Both the position numbers and the translations under genes were made by a program. The notes under the pieces were generated by a model. It saw nothing but the letters and a program-made list of their open reading frames with translations. It searched no databases and was not told the DNA's origin. Below are positions 22,994-32,777 of a stretch of 39,580 nucleotides of DNA, piece by piece. Each line of letters opens with the position of its first letter. Position 1 is the stretch's first letter. The DNA is from Anaerobiospirillum succiniciproducens DSM 6400 (GTDB taxonomy: Bacteria > Pseudomonadota > Gammaproteobacteria > Enterobacterales > Succinivibrionaceae): contig NZ_AXWV01000037.1 in NCBI RefSeq assembly GCF_000482845.1, forward strand, positions 1 to 39,580, read 5' to 3'.

Positions 22994-25985
22994 TTCAACT
23001 CACCCTCACAAGAGCCAAAAAGATAGCGCCAATGCTCTAGATAGACTAGATAAAATCGGTTCTGCCTTTGAGTCTTTCAATAGCGCTGAGAGTACAGCAA
23101 AAGATCGCAATGACGATCTAAGTCTTAGCGACCTTAATAAGCCGCTCAGCCCAGGCCATAAATCCTCTTCCACTAGCCTAAGTGAGAGTGAGTTCAGCTC
23201 CTCTTTTGAGCTAGATAAAGGCCTTAAAGATCTTGCCAAGATCGCATCCTTATCTGCAAAGGACTCTAAAGCTGCAGATTCAAAGAAAAATGCCTCCTCA
23301 TTAAGTGATCTTGAAGATCTTATAGAGAGTGTAGATGCTACAGACCAAGATCAGGATGCTGATTCTTTAGAAGAGCAGGATCAAGAAGATCGTGTACATG
23401 AGGCTAAGAATCTGCCTAAGGTAGATGTTGCCTCTAAAATGGCTAGCAAGGTGGATATGCAAAGTGAGATCGCCGCGTTACGCAAGCAAGTTTTGGATCT
23501 TACTAAGCTAAGTGGCGTCATTAAAATTGATGATGAGGCTTATCTAAACAGCTTTGATGACACCATCGCCATTGATCATCTTAAAAACCAACGGCTCTCC
23601 ATTTGTATAGTTGCAGGTGCAGGTCTGGACACACATTTGATCCGCATTGCTGATCTTAAAGCTAATGGTCTCTTTGAAGCTTTCCATAAGACCAGCGCAA
23701 GCGAGGATAGTGTTGAGAGTATTGATAAGATTCGTCTTGCTGATAGCACCGTTAGCAAGGGCACGGTGGGTGTATGGTCATGGGCGATCTCTAAGAAAGC
23801 TACATCAAATCATAAAAAGGGCCCAGATAGCACCGTAAGCCGTCATCAAAGTCTGATCGTGCCTACCGAAGTAGTAATTCTTCAGGATATTCACTCCCTT
23901 GATGAGCTTATCTTAAAGATTAAAGAGGGATTAGAGTATCAGCCGATTAGCAAGAAGGTACTCTTAACTGCACGTAAAGTAGATGGCAACTACGTAGGTG
24001 TATTGTGCTCTTCGCAAAACGTCAGCTTTAAAAACTCACGCATTGAGCTAAAAGAACAATGCAGTGAGCTTGCAGTCTATGAGTTTGGACCTCAGAGCAT
24101 TCTCTCTGGCTTAATCTTTGGCCATTCATTGCATAAGAGTGCCTTCTTAGGTAAGCCAAATGCCATCTGTCCTGTAAAGACACCTTTTGAGATCGTCAAA
24201 GATACCGTATGGTTCTCCTTATCATGGCGCGGTCTAGTCGAGCGTGAGCTCACCTTTAAAACATTTGATGAGCTTGGCGAGATCATTAGGCATATTCCAC
24301 ATAAAGAAGATCTCACCACTAAGGTCATGCAAAGCTGTCACTGCAGCTACGAGCAAGCTCAGGCCTACTTACACAAGTTCCTGCAAGAGGCCCATGAGTA
24401 TGTAAGCTATGATACTTTTGATGACAAGGTAATTCTTGCTGCTCTTAGCAAGCATGGTCAGCTGCAGCAAAAGGCCTGTGATCTGTTAAAAGAACAGTGG
24501 GAACAAGAGCATCAAGATCTCATTGAGCAAACTACCCTTGCTAAACAAGAGCTTGAGGATGTCACTTTATTAATTAAGAACAAGCATGCTGAGCTTAATA
24601 AGTTAGATGCTGATCTTGAACATAAGCGCTCCGAGCTCAACCTTGATAGCGTCTCACAAGAAATGCTCCTATCTAAGATAAAAGACGAGCAGCAACACGA
24701 GATTGCCAAGCTTAAACAAGAGCATGCCCAAGAGATTGAAAAGCTCAAAGCCACCCAGGTTCAAGAGGCAAGCAAGATCGAGCAGGCGGTAAGCGAGCAT
24801 ATTCAAAAGGCTCAAGCAAACGCCGCCGACTTTGTAGCGCAAATGCTCTTCATTAAAGCCGCCCAAACTGCCCTCAACCAAGGTCAGGCGCATACAAGTC
24901 TTCAAGCTCCTGCGCCTCAAACAACAGCACAGTTAGTTACTGAGCCATCAAAAGCTGCCACAGCTACTGTTGCACATTCTGTGACTGCGGCTACTACTGT
25001 TGCACATTCTGTGACTGCGGCTACTGCTAGTGCTGCCCCTCTTGCTAATGCGGCCTCGCTTGCTGCTGCAGTTGCATCTCATGAGCAAGCTCCTGTGGCC
25101 AATGCCGCTCCTAGCAGCGTAAACGCTGTGAGCATGGACTCGAGAGCGGTGGACTATCGTTTACTTGACTGCCAGGGCAAGATTAAGGCTATGCAAGAGC
25201 GAGATTCTCTCGTGGGCATCATTCGCGTGTTAAAGAGCAATCTCAAGCGCTCAGGCGTATCTGAGCACTATGCTGAGGGTTTAGCAAAGTACTTGATTGC
25301 AGCGTATATGCACAAGCAGCCTTTAATCTTAGTAGGCCCTAATAGCCTGGATATTATCGAGGCTTTTGCTGCAGCTGTCTGTCATCAGACCTATACTTGC
25401 CTTACTTGCGATGATAATTACTCAGCTCAAATCCATAATCTTCTTGGAGCCCATCAAGAGCGCCTGGTGGTGCTGAATAATCTCATTTCAAGCGCTTATA
25501 TTGGCCATCTTGAGGAGATCTTAAGCCATAAGGATCTCTTCTTTATTGCAACCCATCCATACAAAGAAGATTTGCAGGTTGAGCCTAAGAGCTTATATGG
25601 CTTTATGCTCCCAATCTTTACTGAGTTTTTAGTCTCAGAGAGTGCCTCTGGCATGTACACTGGGATTAGCATGACTAATGAGGCCTCTCTCTTTAAGCTT
25701 GGTGATCTTGAAGATGATTATGCTGTTAGCAAGCTAAACTCTTTTGCCCCATCGCCACTGGTACTCAACAAGGTCAATACCCTCTTTGCGCGTATGGCTG
25801 ATCTTATGGAAGAAGATGAAGATGAGTGTGGCTATAAAGATATTGAGGTGGTGCTAGCTTTGCTTCCTTTGGCCTATGCGCAGATGAAAATCAATAAGCT
25901 TGAAGATGCCATTGAAGATCCTATGGCTCCACTTAAGATCTCCCCTGAGCTTACCCATGAGCTGCAGTTTATCTTTGGCAATTAA
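22986..25985 (+). CDS. System protein B, copy 1: coiled coil plus degenerate AAA-like domain
   Basis: 999 residues. Residues 1-164 are acidic, Ser-rich and probably disordered. A conserved core begins near 165 and includes CHCSYEQAQ. A long coiled coil spans about 495-625, followed by an Ala/Thr/Val-rich linker (630-715) with a perfect 10-residue repeat. Residues about 735-990 resemble an AAA+ core of the McrB/MoxR kind: a strand into GPNS (784-787) where GxGK(S/T) is expected, RLVVLNN (826-832) where Walker B acids are expected, and FIATHP (853-858) like sensor 1. Lys of Walker A and the Walker B acids are absent in both copies, so this is likely a non-hydrolysing scaffold. It ends 2 nt before the next gene. 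Confidence 0.65.
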   Translation: MSDSTHPHKSQKDSANALDRLDKIGSAFESFNSAESTAKDRNDDLSLSDLNKPLSPGHKSSSTSLSESEFSSSFELDKGLKDLAKIASLSAKDSKAADSKKNASSLSDLEDLIESVDATDQDQDADSLEEQDQEDRVHEAKNLPKVDVASKMASKVDMQSEIAALRKQVLDLTKLSGVIKIDDEAYLNSFDDTIAIDHLKNQRLSICIVAGAGLDTHLIRIADLKANGLFEAFHKTSASEDSVESIDKIRLADSTVSKGTVGVWSWAISKKATSNHKKGPDSTVSRHQSLIVPTEVVILQDIHSLDELILKIKEGLEYQPISKKVLLTARKVDGNYVGVLCSSQNVSFKNSRIELKEQCSELAVYEFGPQSILSGLIFGHSLHKSAFLGKPNAICPVKTPFEIVKDTVWFSLSWRGLVERELTFKTFDELGEIIRHIPHKEDLTTKVMQSCHCSYEQAQAYLHKFLQEAHEYVSYDTFDDKVILAALSKHGQLQQKACDLLKEQWEQEHQDLIEQTTLAKQELEDVTLLIKNKHAELNKLDADLEHKRSELNLDSVSQEMLLSKIKDEQQHEIAKLKQEHAQEIEKLKATQVQEASKIEQAVSEHIQKAQANAADFVAQMLFIKAAQTALNQGQAHTSLQAPAPQTTAQLVTEPSKAATATVAHSVTAATTVAHSVTAATASAAPLANAASLAAAVASHEQAPVANAAPSSVNAVSMDSRAVDYRLLDCQGKIKAMQERDSLVGIIRVLKSNLKRSGVSEHYAEGLAKYLIAAYMHKQPLILVGPNSLDIIEAFAAAVCHQTYTCLTCDDNYSAQIHNLLGAHQERLVVLNNLISSAYIGHLEEILSHKDLFFIATHPYKEDLQVEPKSLYGFMLPIFTEFLVSESASGMYTGISMTNEASLFKLGDLEDDYAVSKLNSFAPSPLVLNKVNTLFARMADLMEEDEDECGYKDIEVVLALLPLAYAQMKINKLEDAIEDPMAPLKISPELTHELQFIFGN
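24966..25025 (+). repeat. 30-bp in-frame tandem repeat within gene B
   Basis: Two identical 30-bp units start at 24966 and 24996 and encode TVAHSVTAAT twice in the linker before the AAA-like domain. The repeat is absent from the second copy of the gene. Confidence 0.9.
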
Positions 25986-25987
25986 GC

Positions 25988-27343
25988 ATGTTCAAAAAGA
26001 TTCTCTTCGAGGCGTGTAATCGCTACCACTTAGTTCAGGGTAAAAATGAGACTGCACTTAGCTATAAGGCACGTATTGTCTACAGCATCTGCGGCATGAT
26101 GGCCTACACCTCTTTGCTCGATGAGTCTGATGAGTCTATTGCCACCATCTCTAAGGTCAATCTCAAGTATCGCGTCAAAGACATTTTAGATAGTTATTTA
26201 TCTTTAATGCCTGAGCTTAAAGACTCTTTTAGTAACGCTAATTTTGATATTGCAGAGAGCATCTATCAAACCTTTTTAGATGCAGGCGTAATCTACTCAA
26301 GTCCTTATCGTTTGGCCATCAGTAAGCGCGTTCAGCTTCGCTACGACAAAGTGACCTTCATGCGTGGCATCAGCCCTGATGAGATTGACCGAGTATCAGG
26401 CATTGGTTTTTATGGCTATGAGCTACAGCCAAAAGATGCCCATCTAGATCCCCTTGCTGCTCAAGCGCTAAGTAAGCTCAACACCAAGGATCTTAAGGCG
26501 CTTAGGGCCATGTTTGGCCTTGAGACAGAGTCCCTGTCTAAAAGACTGCACGTAACGCTTAACCGCGCCACTTGGCATAAAAGCTACTTAGATAAATCTC
26601 AACTAGAGTTTTTACGCACCGACGGCCCTTTTACCTTAGGCTACTGGGTCAATAAAGACAAAAAGAGCGTCAGCAAAGATGGCACTCCCTTATCCACAGC
26701 GATAAGCGAATATGGCAATACTTTTGGTCTACTGTCCATGATTGAGCCTGAAGCCCAGCGCTCTGACAATGGCCTCATCCTCTCACATCTCGATGCTCCA
26801 GGATCTAGAGCAAGGCCATACCGCACTCTGGATGACCATAGAGATCTTTTGAGCCTAAACCAGGATCAATCTACAGAGGGCATGGATAACGTCCTAGGTG
26901 CTGATCTTTATGAGGATCAAAGTGAGTTGCTCGGTGAGATCGTAAGTGTCTCAGAAAGTGAGGTCGATGCTAAAGCTGTCTCCATCTTAAGATGCAATGG
27001 GTCTTACTATCTGTATTTTTATCGTGATGAAGAGCTAATCATCAGCCCACTGCCTATGTGGATGGTGGAAAACGGCATGTATCGCACTATTTGCTGTGCA
27101 ATCTTAAAAGAACGCCAAGCCTTGCCTCCAATTGACTATACAATGGATGGTAACTTGGTGCATGTGCACTTAAACTACTTACTGCCACGTCCTGAGCTTA
27201 ATTTATTAAGACTCTATAGTTGGCCAGAAAGTTTTACCTCATCATCACCTGATTTTGCACGCTGTCTCAATAAAGAAGTCTTTGTCGTGTTAAAAGATCT
27301 GCTTATTTCCCAAGGTTACGAGTTTTTAGAAGGCTTAAGCTAA
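25988..27343 (+). CDS. System protein C, copy 1: unknown function
   Basis: 451 residues with no recognised domain. Helical N-terminal half: YSICGMMAYTSLLDE (about 32-46) and VKDILDSYLSL are kept in copy 2, as are RGISPDEIDRVSGIG (126-140) and the C-terminal block HLNYLLPRPELNLLRLYSWP. Compared with the second copy (365 residues), it has an insertion of about 85 residues in the region 220-320, polar and acidic and probably a loop. No membrane segment or metal motif is visible. Its ATG at 25988 follows gene B by 2 nt and its stop overlaps the helicase start (TAATG), so it is probably made in step with the helicase and may be its adaptor. Confidence 0.6.
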   Translation: MFKKILFEACNRYHLVQGKNETALSYKARIVYSICGMMAYTSLLDESDESIATISKVNLKYRVKDILDSYLSLMPELKDSFSNANFDIAESIYQTFLDAGVIYSSPYRLAISKRVQLRYDKVTFMRGISPDEIDRVSGIGFYGYELQPKDAHLDPLAAQALSKLNTKDLKALRAMFGLETESLSKRLHVTLNRATWHKSYLDKSQLEFLRTDGPFTLGYWVNKDKKSVSKDGTPLSTAISEYGNTFGLLSMIEPEAQRSDNGLILSHLDAPGSRARPYRTLDDHRDLLSLNQDQSTEGMDNVLGADLYEDQSELLGEIVSVSESEVDAKAVSILRCNGSYYLYFYRDEELIISPLPMWMVENGMYRTICCAILKERQALPPIDYTMDGNLVHVHLNYLLPRPELNLLRLYSWPESFTSSSPDFARCLNKEVFVVLKDLLISQGYEFLEGLS

Positions 27344-30300
27344 TGCCACATGGTGCTAATTACGTTCATCAGCAGCTGTGTACAGACCTAGCTGACTACA
27401 TCAAGGCTCATTACTTTGGTAAATCTGAGCTCCTCTTATCTGCCATTGGTAATCGCCTTGAGCAGGAAAACTTACTGCACAAAAAGCCATATATCGAGTC
27501 ATCACCAGCATACCTAACCGTACATGACGGCCTAAGTACGGCTGAGCTTGATGATTGGCTTAAAGAGTTCTTCTTAAAGCTTGCCCATGAGGGTCTAGGC
27601 GTCTTTGCCTCGCCTTTTTCTCATCAGCTTGAGGCATTAGAAAAAGCCGTAGCAGGCCACGATCTCTTTGTCTCTACAGGCACTGGCTCAGGTAAGACTG
27701 AGTGTTTTATGTGGCCGATCCTCGCCAAGTTAGTAACTGAGGCACGCAATAGCCCATACTCCTGGGAACAGCGCGGCGTACGCACCATCATCATGTATCC
27801 GATGAACGCACTGGTTTCAGATCAAATCAGCCGTATGCGTCGCATGATTGGTGATCCGCAAAATAAATTTGTTTCTATCTTTAGAGAAACTGCAACCAAT
27901 CTGTCACGTCGTCCTCAATTTGGCATGTACACAGGACGTACTCCCTACCCTGGTGAAATGCCTGATGATGTTCAAGATCATAAGCTTGAGAAAACTCTCA
28001 AGCTCATCTTTGATCGTAAAGAAGGTGTGCATGCAGCTTTTTATGAGCACTTATTAAATGAGGGTAAGATCCCGGCAAAAGCTGATGTAGAGCTGTTCTT
28101 GCACAATCTGCATTTCCATACCCATGAGCCGCATGATGAAGATGCTGAGCTCATTACGCGCTTTGAAATGCAGAACTATTGCCCAGATATTCTCATCACC
28201 AACTACTCCATGCTCGAGTACATGCTCTTGCGTAAAATCGAGCGCAAGATCTGGGAGAACACCCGATCATGGCTGGATATCGATAGCAATAACAAGCTCT
28301 TATTTGTTATTGATGAGGCGCATATGTATGGCGGTTCCTCAGGTGGTGAGGTAGCGCTGCTGATTCGCCGACTCTTTAATAAGATAGGCATCAGCCGCGA
28401 TCGCGTGCAGTTCATTTTGACCACTGCAAGTATGCCAAACAAAAGCGCCTTAGATAGCGCTGCAGTGATGCGTTTTGCCGATGCGCTTACGGCTAATGAT
28501 AGCTCTCGCCCTTTTGAATACTTAACTGGTACCCAAGAGAGTGTGGCCACGCTCTGTCGTTATGATATTGCCGATAGCACCATCTTAAAGGCCAACCCAG
28601 GTGCGTTTGAAGATGACGATCAGAGCAAGCTTAATGCTTTAACAAGCTTTTTTGCTGAGGTGGAGGGCTTTGAGCATAGGCTTACTGAGCTTGATGATAT
28701 CTGTGCCTGGATGCACGCCAATTTAGCTTCGTATCGTCCATTTAACGAGCTTATTGAACGCTGCCGTGGTAATGCAGTGTGCATGGATGATCTTGCCAAA
28801 GGCATCTTTCCTAATCTGAGCCATGCAGATGGTTTGCATGCAGTAAGTGTACTCTTATCCATCGCTCCTTTAGCCAAAGATTATGAAGGCGCGGTGCTAT
28901 TTCCTGCGCGTATGCACATGCTCTTTAAAGGCTTAACCGGTGTATATGCCTGTACCAATCCTGATTGTCCTAAAGGACACTCTCACGATGGCATTTCCAT
29001 TGGCGAAATCTTCTTTACTGACGATACGCTCACCTGTCCACACTGTGGCAGTCAGGTCTATGAGCTCTATCGAGATCGCCGCTGCGGTACTTTATTCTTT
29101 AAAGGCTATGTCCTTGAGCAAGACGCTGACTTTAAGCAAGACACATATCTGTGGCGTAATCATGGTCATCTGATGGATGACTATATGAAAGAGCTGCACT
29201 TGTACTTGCCATCTCCTGACTATCAGCCACAACGTCCTAAGAGCTCGCAAACCGCAGGTGTATGGCCTTGCTATTTAGATGTTAAAAGCGGCTTTTTGAG
29301 CTTTAACCATGCTTTCTTTGATGGCAAGGTTGATGGTCTTATCAAGCTCTATTACAGCAAGTACTCGGCAAAAGGTCGCCCTGAGGTATTTACCTTCTCT
29401 AAATGCCCTCACTGCCGCCATATGCTCTTTGCCAAACAGCTTAGCTCTTTTAGTACAAAGGGAAATCAGTCCTTTTACAACCTCATTAAAACTCAGTTCC
29501 AGCAGCAACCTGCAGTGCCAGGAAAAACCGGCATGCCTAATGAGTTTCCTAATGAGGGTCGCAAGGTATTACTCTTCTCTGATAGCCGTCAGCGTGCAGC
29601 AAAGCTTGCCAAAGACATGTCCTATCTCTCTGAGATCATGGCGGCAAGACAGCTCTTTGTCTCTGCTATCAAACTGATGGAAGACACCCCAAGGGCTTTT
29701 TCACTTGAAGATCTCTACGACTTTTTGTGCTTAGCTGCAGCCCAAAAGAGTATTCAGTTCTTCCACGATAAAGATCGCGAGAAATTCATCAAGCACACTA
29801 AAGGCTGTATTGAAGAGTACGAGCTATCTGGTGGCGAGGACTATGAGACGCAATACCCTGTCTCGAAGAGCGCTCCTGAGCAAATGCAGGAGTACATGTT
29901 TAGACTGATTGCCGGAAGCTACAACACCTTATACGACTCAGCTGTATGTTGGATTGAGCCGCAACGCAAGGTATTAAACAAAGCTATTGCTGCACTCAAA
30001 GAGCTTGGCGTTGAAGTAAGCAAACAAGAGTTCATTGAGTTCTTCAATGCTTGGTTTATGAACGTGTGCGATGAAAGCCTGGCTTTGGGCGAAAACATCA
30101 GCGATGAGATCAGAGCCAATGTAAAGCGCCCTTTTGATCGCTTTAACTATGGCTTAAAAGATCAGTGGACATTCTCAACCGCCATTCATTCCATCATGTG
30201 CTGGGAGAAGGATGATATTGAGGCATTTAAGTGGAAAGATGTCTTAAATCTCTACTTCTTAGAAAGCGGTAAGAGTGAGCGTAATTACATCCGTCTGAAC

Positions 30301-32628
30301 ACTGTTACTCCGCGCTTTGATGATACTCATGTTTGGTACAAGTGCACTACCTGCTCAGAGCTCACTCCATACTTACTCAAAGGAAAATGCCCAAGCTGTG
30401 GATCAGAGCATACCCATGCTATGGGTCAGAGCGATTATGCGGCTTTAAGCTATTGGCGACAGCCAGTGTACGATGCCCTTGCAGGCAAGCAAATCCGCGT
30501 TATCGATACTGAGGAGCACACAGCGCAGTTGTCACATAAAGATCAGCGTGATGATCTGTGGTCAAAGACTGAACAATATGAGCTACGTTTCCAAGACTTA
30601 GTCCAAGAGCATGAAACTCCTGTAGATATCCTTAGCTCCACTACCACTATGGAGGTGGGTATCGATATTGGCTCCCTTGTGGCAGTTGGTCTGCGCAATA
30701 TTCCACCAAAGCGAGAAAACTATCAGCAGCGTGCTGGTCGTGCCGGTCGTCGTGGCTCAAGCTTGTCGACCATTGTTACCTTCTGCGAAGGTGGTCCGCA
30801 TGACTCTATTTACTTTAACAATCCAGTGCCAATGTTTTGCGGCGAGCCACGTAGACCATGGATTGATATCAAAAGCGAGAAGCTCTTACAGCGTCATTTG
30901 GCCATGATCTTATTGCAAGAGTATCGCTCTATCGCTCAAAACGGCTTAGACAAAGCTGCTGCAGTAGACTTCTTACAAGAAGAACTGCAAAGCTTTATAG
31001 CCTACTTAGAAACTTACGATAGCTCTCGTGCCTTAGCGCAATTACCTGCTGATGTCGACTTTAACTTTGAGCGCTTTAAAGACGAGCTCATTGACGCTTT
31101 AGAAGAACTTAAAGATAAGGCTGAGCGCCACCCTGATCTCTTTACCGTACAGCATGGTCCATTTAACACCAAGCCTAAAGCTCTGTTAGATGCTCTTTAT
31201 GAGGCCGGTGTTATCCCGACCTACTCCTTCCCAAAGAATGTGGTTAGCACCTATATCTCTGATCAGGACGGTAAGACCAAGTACGCTATCGATCGTGGCT
31301 TAGATGTGGCCATTAGTGAATATGCTCCGGGTAGAGCTATCGTAGTAGATAAGAAGACCTACCAAATTGGCGGCTTTTACGCTCCAGGCAGTGCTACGTA
31401 TAGAAATATCAAGGAACCAGCAAAGGCTTATTTCTCAGATCCAAACTACATTAAACGCGTGCTTACTTGCACCCATTGTGGCTGGTTTGGACTTGAAGAG
31501 GATAACCCACATCAGTGTCCATTCTGCGGCAATCCTAATCTTGAACAAGATATTAATATGCTGCGTCCTTGGGGCTTTGCGCCACGCAATGCTGAGCAAA
31601 TCTCTGATGCTATGCTCGAAGAGACCTACTCTGCTGTACAACAGCCGCTCTACTCAACTCTGCCTGAGGGTGAGCAATTACAGCTAGTGGATAACTGCAC
31701 TAACATCAAGATCGCCTCGCGTACCAATCAGCGCATCATCATGGTCAACAAGGGCGCTCGCTACAAAGGCTTCACCGTTTGCACTGACTGCGGTGCTGCT
31801 ATGCCAGGCGATAGCAAAGACGTGCTTAAGGATGTAGAACGCCCATACAAACTGCACAACGTTTTCTTAAAGCCATGTCGCCACGCGAATGTACAACGCG
31901 TTAACTTGGGCTATGACTTCATTACCGATATGATGGTCTTAGAGTTTGCCATTGATAACAATAAAATCGATGTCAATGCTGACGATAGAACTTGGATTAG
32001 CCGCGCTGCTCAATCACTTGCAGAGGCATTAAGACTAGCTGCAAGTAAACATTTGGATGTGGAGTTTACCGAACTTGTAACCGGCTATCGTCTGCGTGAT
32101 GGTGGCACCTCACTCTTTAGAGGCACCTCATATGTAGATATTTATCTGTACGATAGCCTCTCAAGTGGTGCAGGATATTCAGATAGTGCTGCGCAAAATA
32201 TCAGCACCATCTTGCAAGATGTACACGCGATCTTAAGTGATTGTACTTGCGACGCAGCTTGTTCTAAGTGCCTCAAGCACTTTAGAAATCAGTTCTTCCA
32301 TGGCCTGCTTGATCGTCATGCAGCGTTGCAATTACTTGAATGGGGACGCACAGGCAAGGCAGCTGCGGCATTAACCCTTGACGAGCAACGAGCCTTAATT
32401 GAGCCACTTAAACGTATCATCGAAAGGCTAGGCATTAGGCTTGATCTCACTAGCGATCCAATCAAGGGTTCGATCCCAGGCATGAGTAGAGACATTGTGA
32501 TCTATCCAGCTATGTGGCTTGCCCCTGAAGATCGCGGCACGGTTTACATCAGTGACGCCCTGCTAAAGCACGCCAAACCATATGCGATCGATAGACTCAA
32601 ACACTACTTCCCAGTAGCCATCTGCTAA
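27343..32628 (+). CDS. System protein D, copy 1: giant DEAH helicase with zinc ribbons and DUF1998/MZB domain (DruE-like)
   Basis: 1761 residues, superfamily 2 helicase. The first RecA-like domain (about 95-400) has Walker A TGTGSGKTE (Lys118), DEAH at 324-327 and TTAS. A block with FSDSRQRAA (745-753) is characteristic of large DUF1998 helicases. The second RecA domain ends with motif VI QRAGRAGR (1129-1136). About 650 residues separate the DEAH region from the second RecA core and hold CxxC zinc ribbons; more follow at about 1370-1500. The C-terminus has C1634-x-C-x3-C-x2-C1643 and a following NQFFHGLLDRHAAL, the MrfA zinc-binding (MZB/DUF1998) signature. This is the layout of DruE of Druantia and of DISARM-type helicases. 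It presumably translocates on phage or plasmid DNA, which is inference. No nuclease or methylase domain is seen. Confidence 0.85.
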   Translation: MPHGANYVHQQLCTDLADYIKAHYFGKSELLLSAIGNRLEQENLLHKKPYIESSPAYLTVHDGLSTAELDDWLKEFFLKLAHEGLGVFASPFSHQLEALEKAVAGHDLFVSTGTGSGKTECFMWPILAKLVTEARNSPYSWEQRGVRTIIMYPMNALVSDQISRMRRMIGDPQNKFVSIFRETATNLSRRPQFGMYTGRTPYPGEMPDDVQDHKLEKTLKLIFDRKEGVHAAFYEHLLNEGKIPAKADVELFLHNLHFHTHEPHDEDAELITRFEMQNYCPDILITNYSMLEYMLLRKIERKIWENTRSWLDIDSNNKLLFVIDEAHMYGGSSGGEVALLIRRLFNKIGISRDRVQFILTTASMPNKSALDSAAVMRFADALTANDSSRPFEYLTGTQESVATLCRYDIADSTILKANPGAFEDDDQSKLNALTSFFAEVEGFEHRLTELDDICAWMHANLASYRPFNELIERCRGNAVCMDDLAKGIFPNLSHADGLHAVSVLLSIAPLAKDYEGAVLFPARMHMLFKGLTGVYACTNPDCPKGHSHDGISIGEIFFTDDTLTCPHCGSQVYELYRDRRCGTLFFKGYVLEQDADFKQDTYLWRNHGHLMDDYMKELHLYLPSPDYQPQRPKSSQTAGVWPCYLDVKSGFLSFNHAFFDGKVDGLIKLYYSKYSAKGRPEVFTFSKCPHCRHMLFAKQLSSFSTKGNQSFYNLIKTQFQQQPAVPGKTGMPNEFPNEGRKVLLFSDSRQRAAKLAKDMSYLSEIMAARQLFVSAIKLMEDTPRAFSLEDLYDFLCLAAAQKSIQFFHDKDREKFIKHTKGCIEEYELSGGEDYETQYPVSKSAPEQMQEYMFRLIAGSYNTLYDSAVCWIEPQRKVLNKAIAALKELGVEVSKQEFIEFFNAWFMNVCDESLALGENISDEIRANVKRPFDRFNYGLKDQWTFSTAIHSIMCWEKDDIEAFKWKDVLNLYFLESGKSERNYIRLNTVTPRFDDTHVWYKCTTCSELTPYLLKGKCPSCGSEHTHAMGQSDYAALSYWRQPVYDALAGKQIRVIDTEEHTAQLSHKDQRDDLWSKTEQYELRFQDLVQEHETPVDILSSTTTMEVGIDIGSLVAVGLRNIPPKRENYQQRAGRAGRRGSSLSTIVTFCEGGPHDSIYFNNPVPMFCGEPRRPWIDIKSEKLLQRHLAMILLQEYRSIAQNGLDKAAAVDFLQEELQSFIAYLETYDSSRALAQLPADVDFNFERFKDELIDALEELKDKAERHPDLFTVQHGPFNTKPKALLDALYEAGVIPTYSFPKNVVSTYISDQDGKTKYAIDRGLDVAISEYAPGRAIVVDKKTYQIGGFYAPGSATYRNIKEPAKAYFSDPNYIKRVLTCTHCGWFGLEEDNPHQCPFCGNPNLEQDINMLRPWGFAPRNAEQISDAMLEETYSAVQQPLYSTLPEGEQLQLVDNCTNIKIASRTNQRIIMVNKGARYKGFTVCTDCGAAMPGDSKDVLKDVERPYKLHNVFLKPCRHANVQRVNLGYDFITDMMVLEFAIDNNKIDVNADDRTWISRAAQSLAEALRLAASKHLDVEFTELVTGYRLRDGGTSLFRGTSYVDIYLYDSLSSGAGYSDSAAQNISTILQDVHAILSDCTCDAACSKCLKHFRNQFFHGLLDRHAALQLLEWGRTGKAAAALTLDEQRALIEPLKRIIERLGIRLDLTSDPIKGSIPGMSRDIVIYPAMWLAPEDRGTVYISDALLKHAKPYAIDRLKHYFPVAIC

Positions 32629-32686
32629 CAAGCACACGAGCCTATCAAGATCGCGATCTTAGTAGCTCCAAACCGCCATCTTACAT

Positions 32687-32758
32687 GCAGCGCCCGCACC
32701 TAAGTGACATGCTCAGTGCGGGCAGCGCACAGCAGTGACATACTCAGTGCGGCGCTGC
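32687..32758. repeat. GC-rich inverted and 31-bp direct repeats after helicase gene 1
   Basis: GCAGCGCCCGCAC (32687-32699) can pair with GTGCGGGCAGCGC (32716-32728) or GTGCGGCGCTGC (32747-32758). The arm with GTGACAT.CTCAGTGCGG is directly repeated with a 31-nt period (32704 and 32735). It lies between convergent genes and may stop transcription from both sides, but has no T-run. Confidence 0.6.
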
Positions 32759-32777
32759 ACTCAAAGTGGCGTAACAA

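Noticed and set aside
25140-25985. Active AAA+ ATPase domain in protein B
   Set aside because: Both copies lack the Walker A lysine and Walker B acidic residues.
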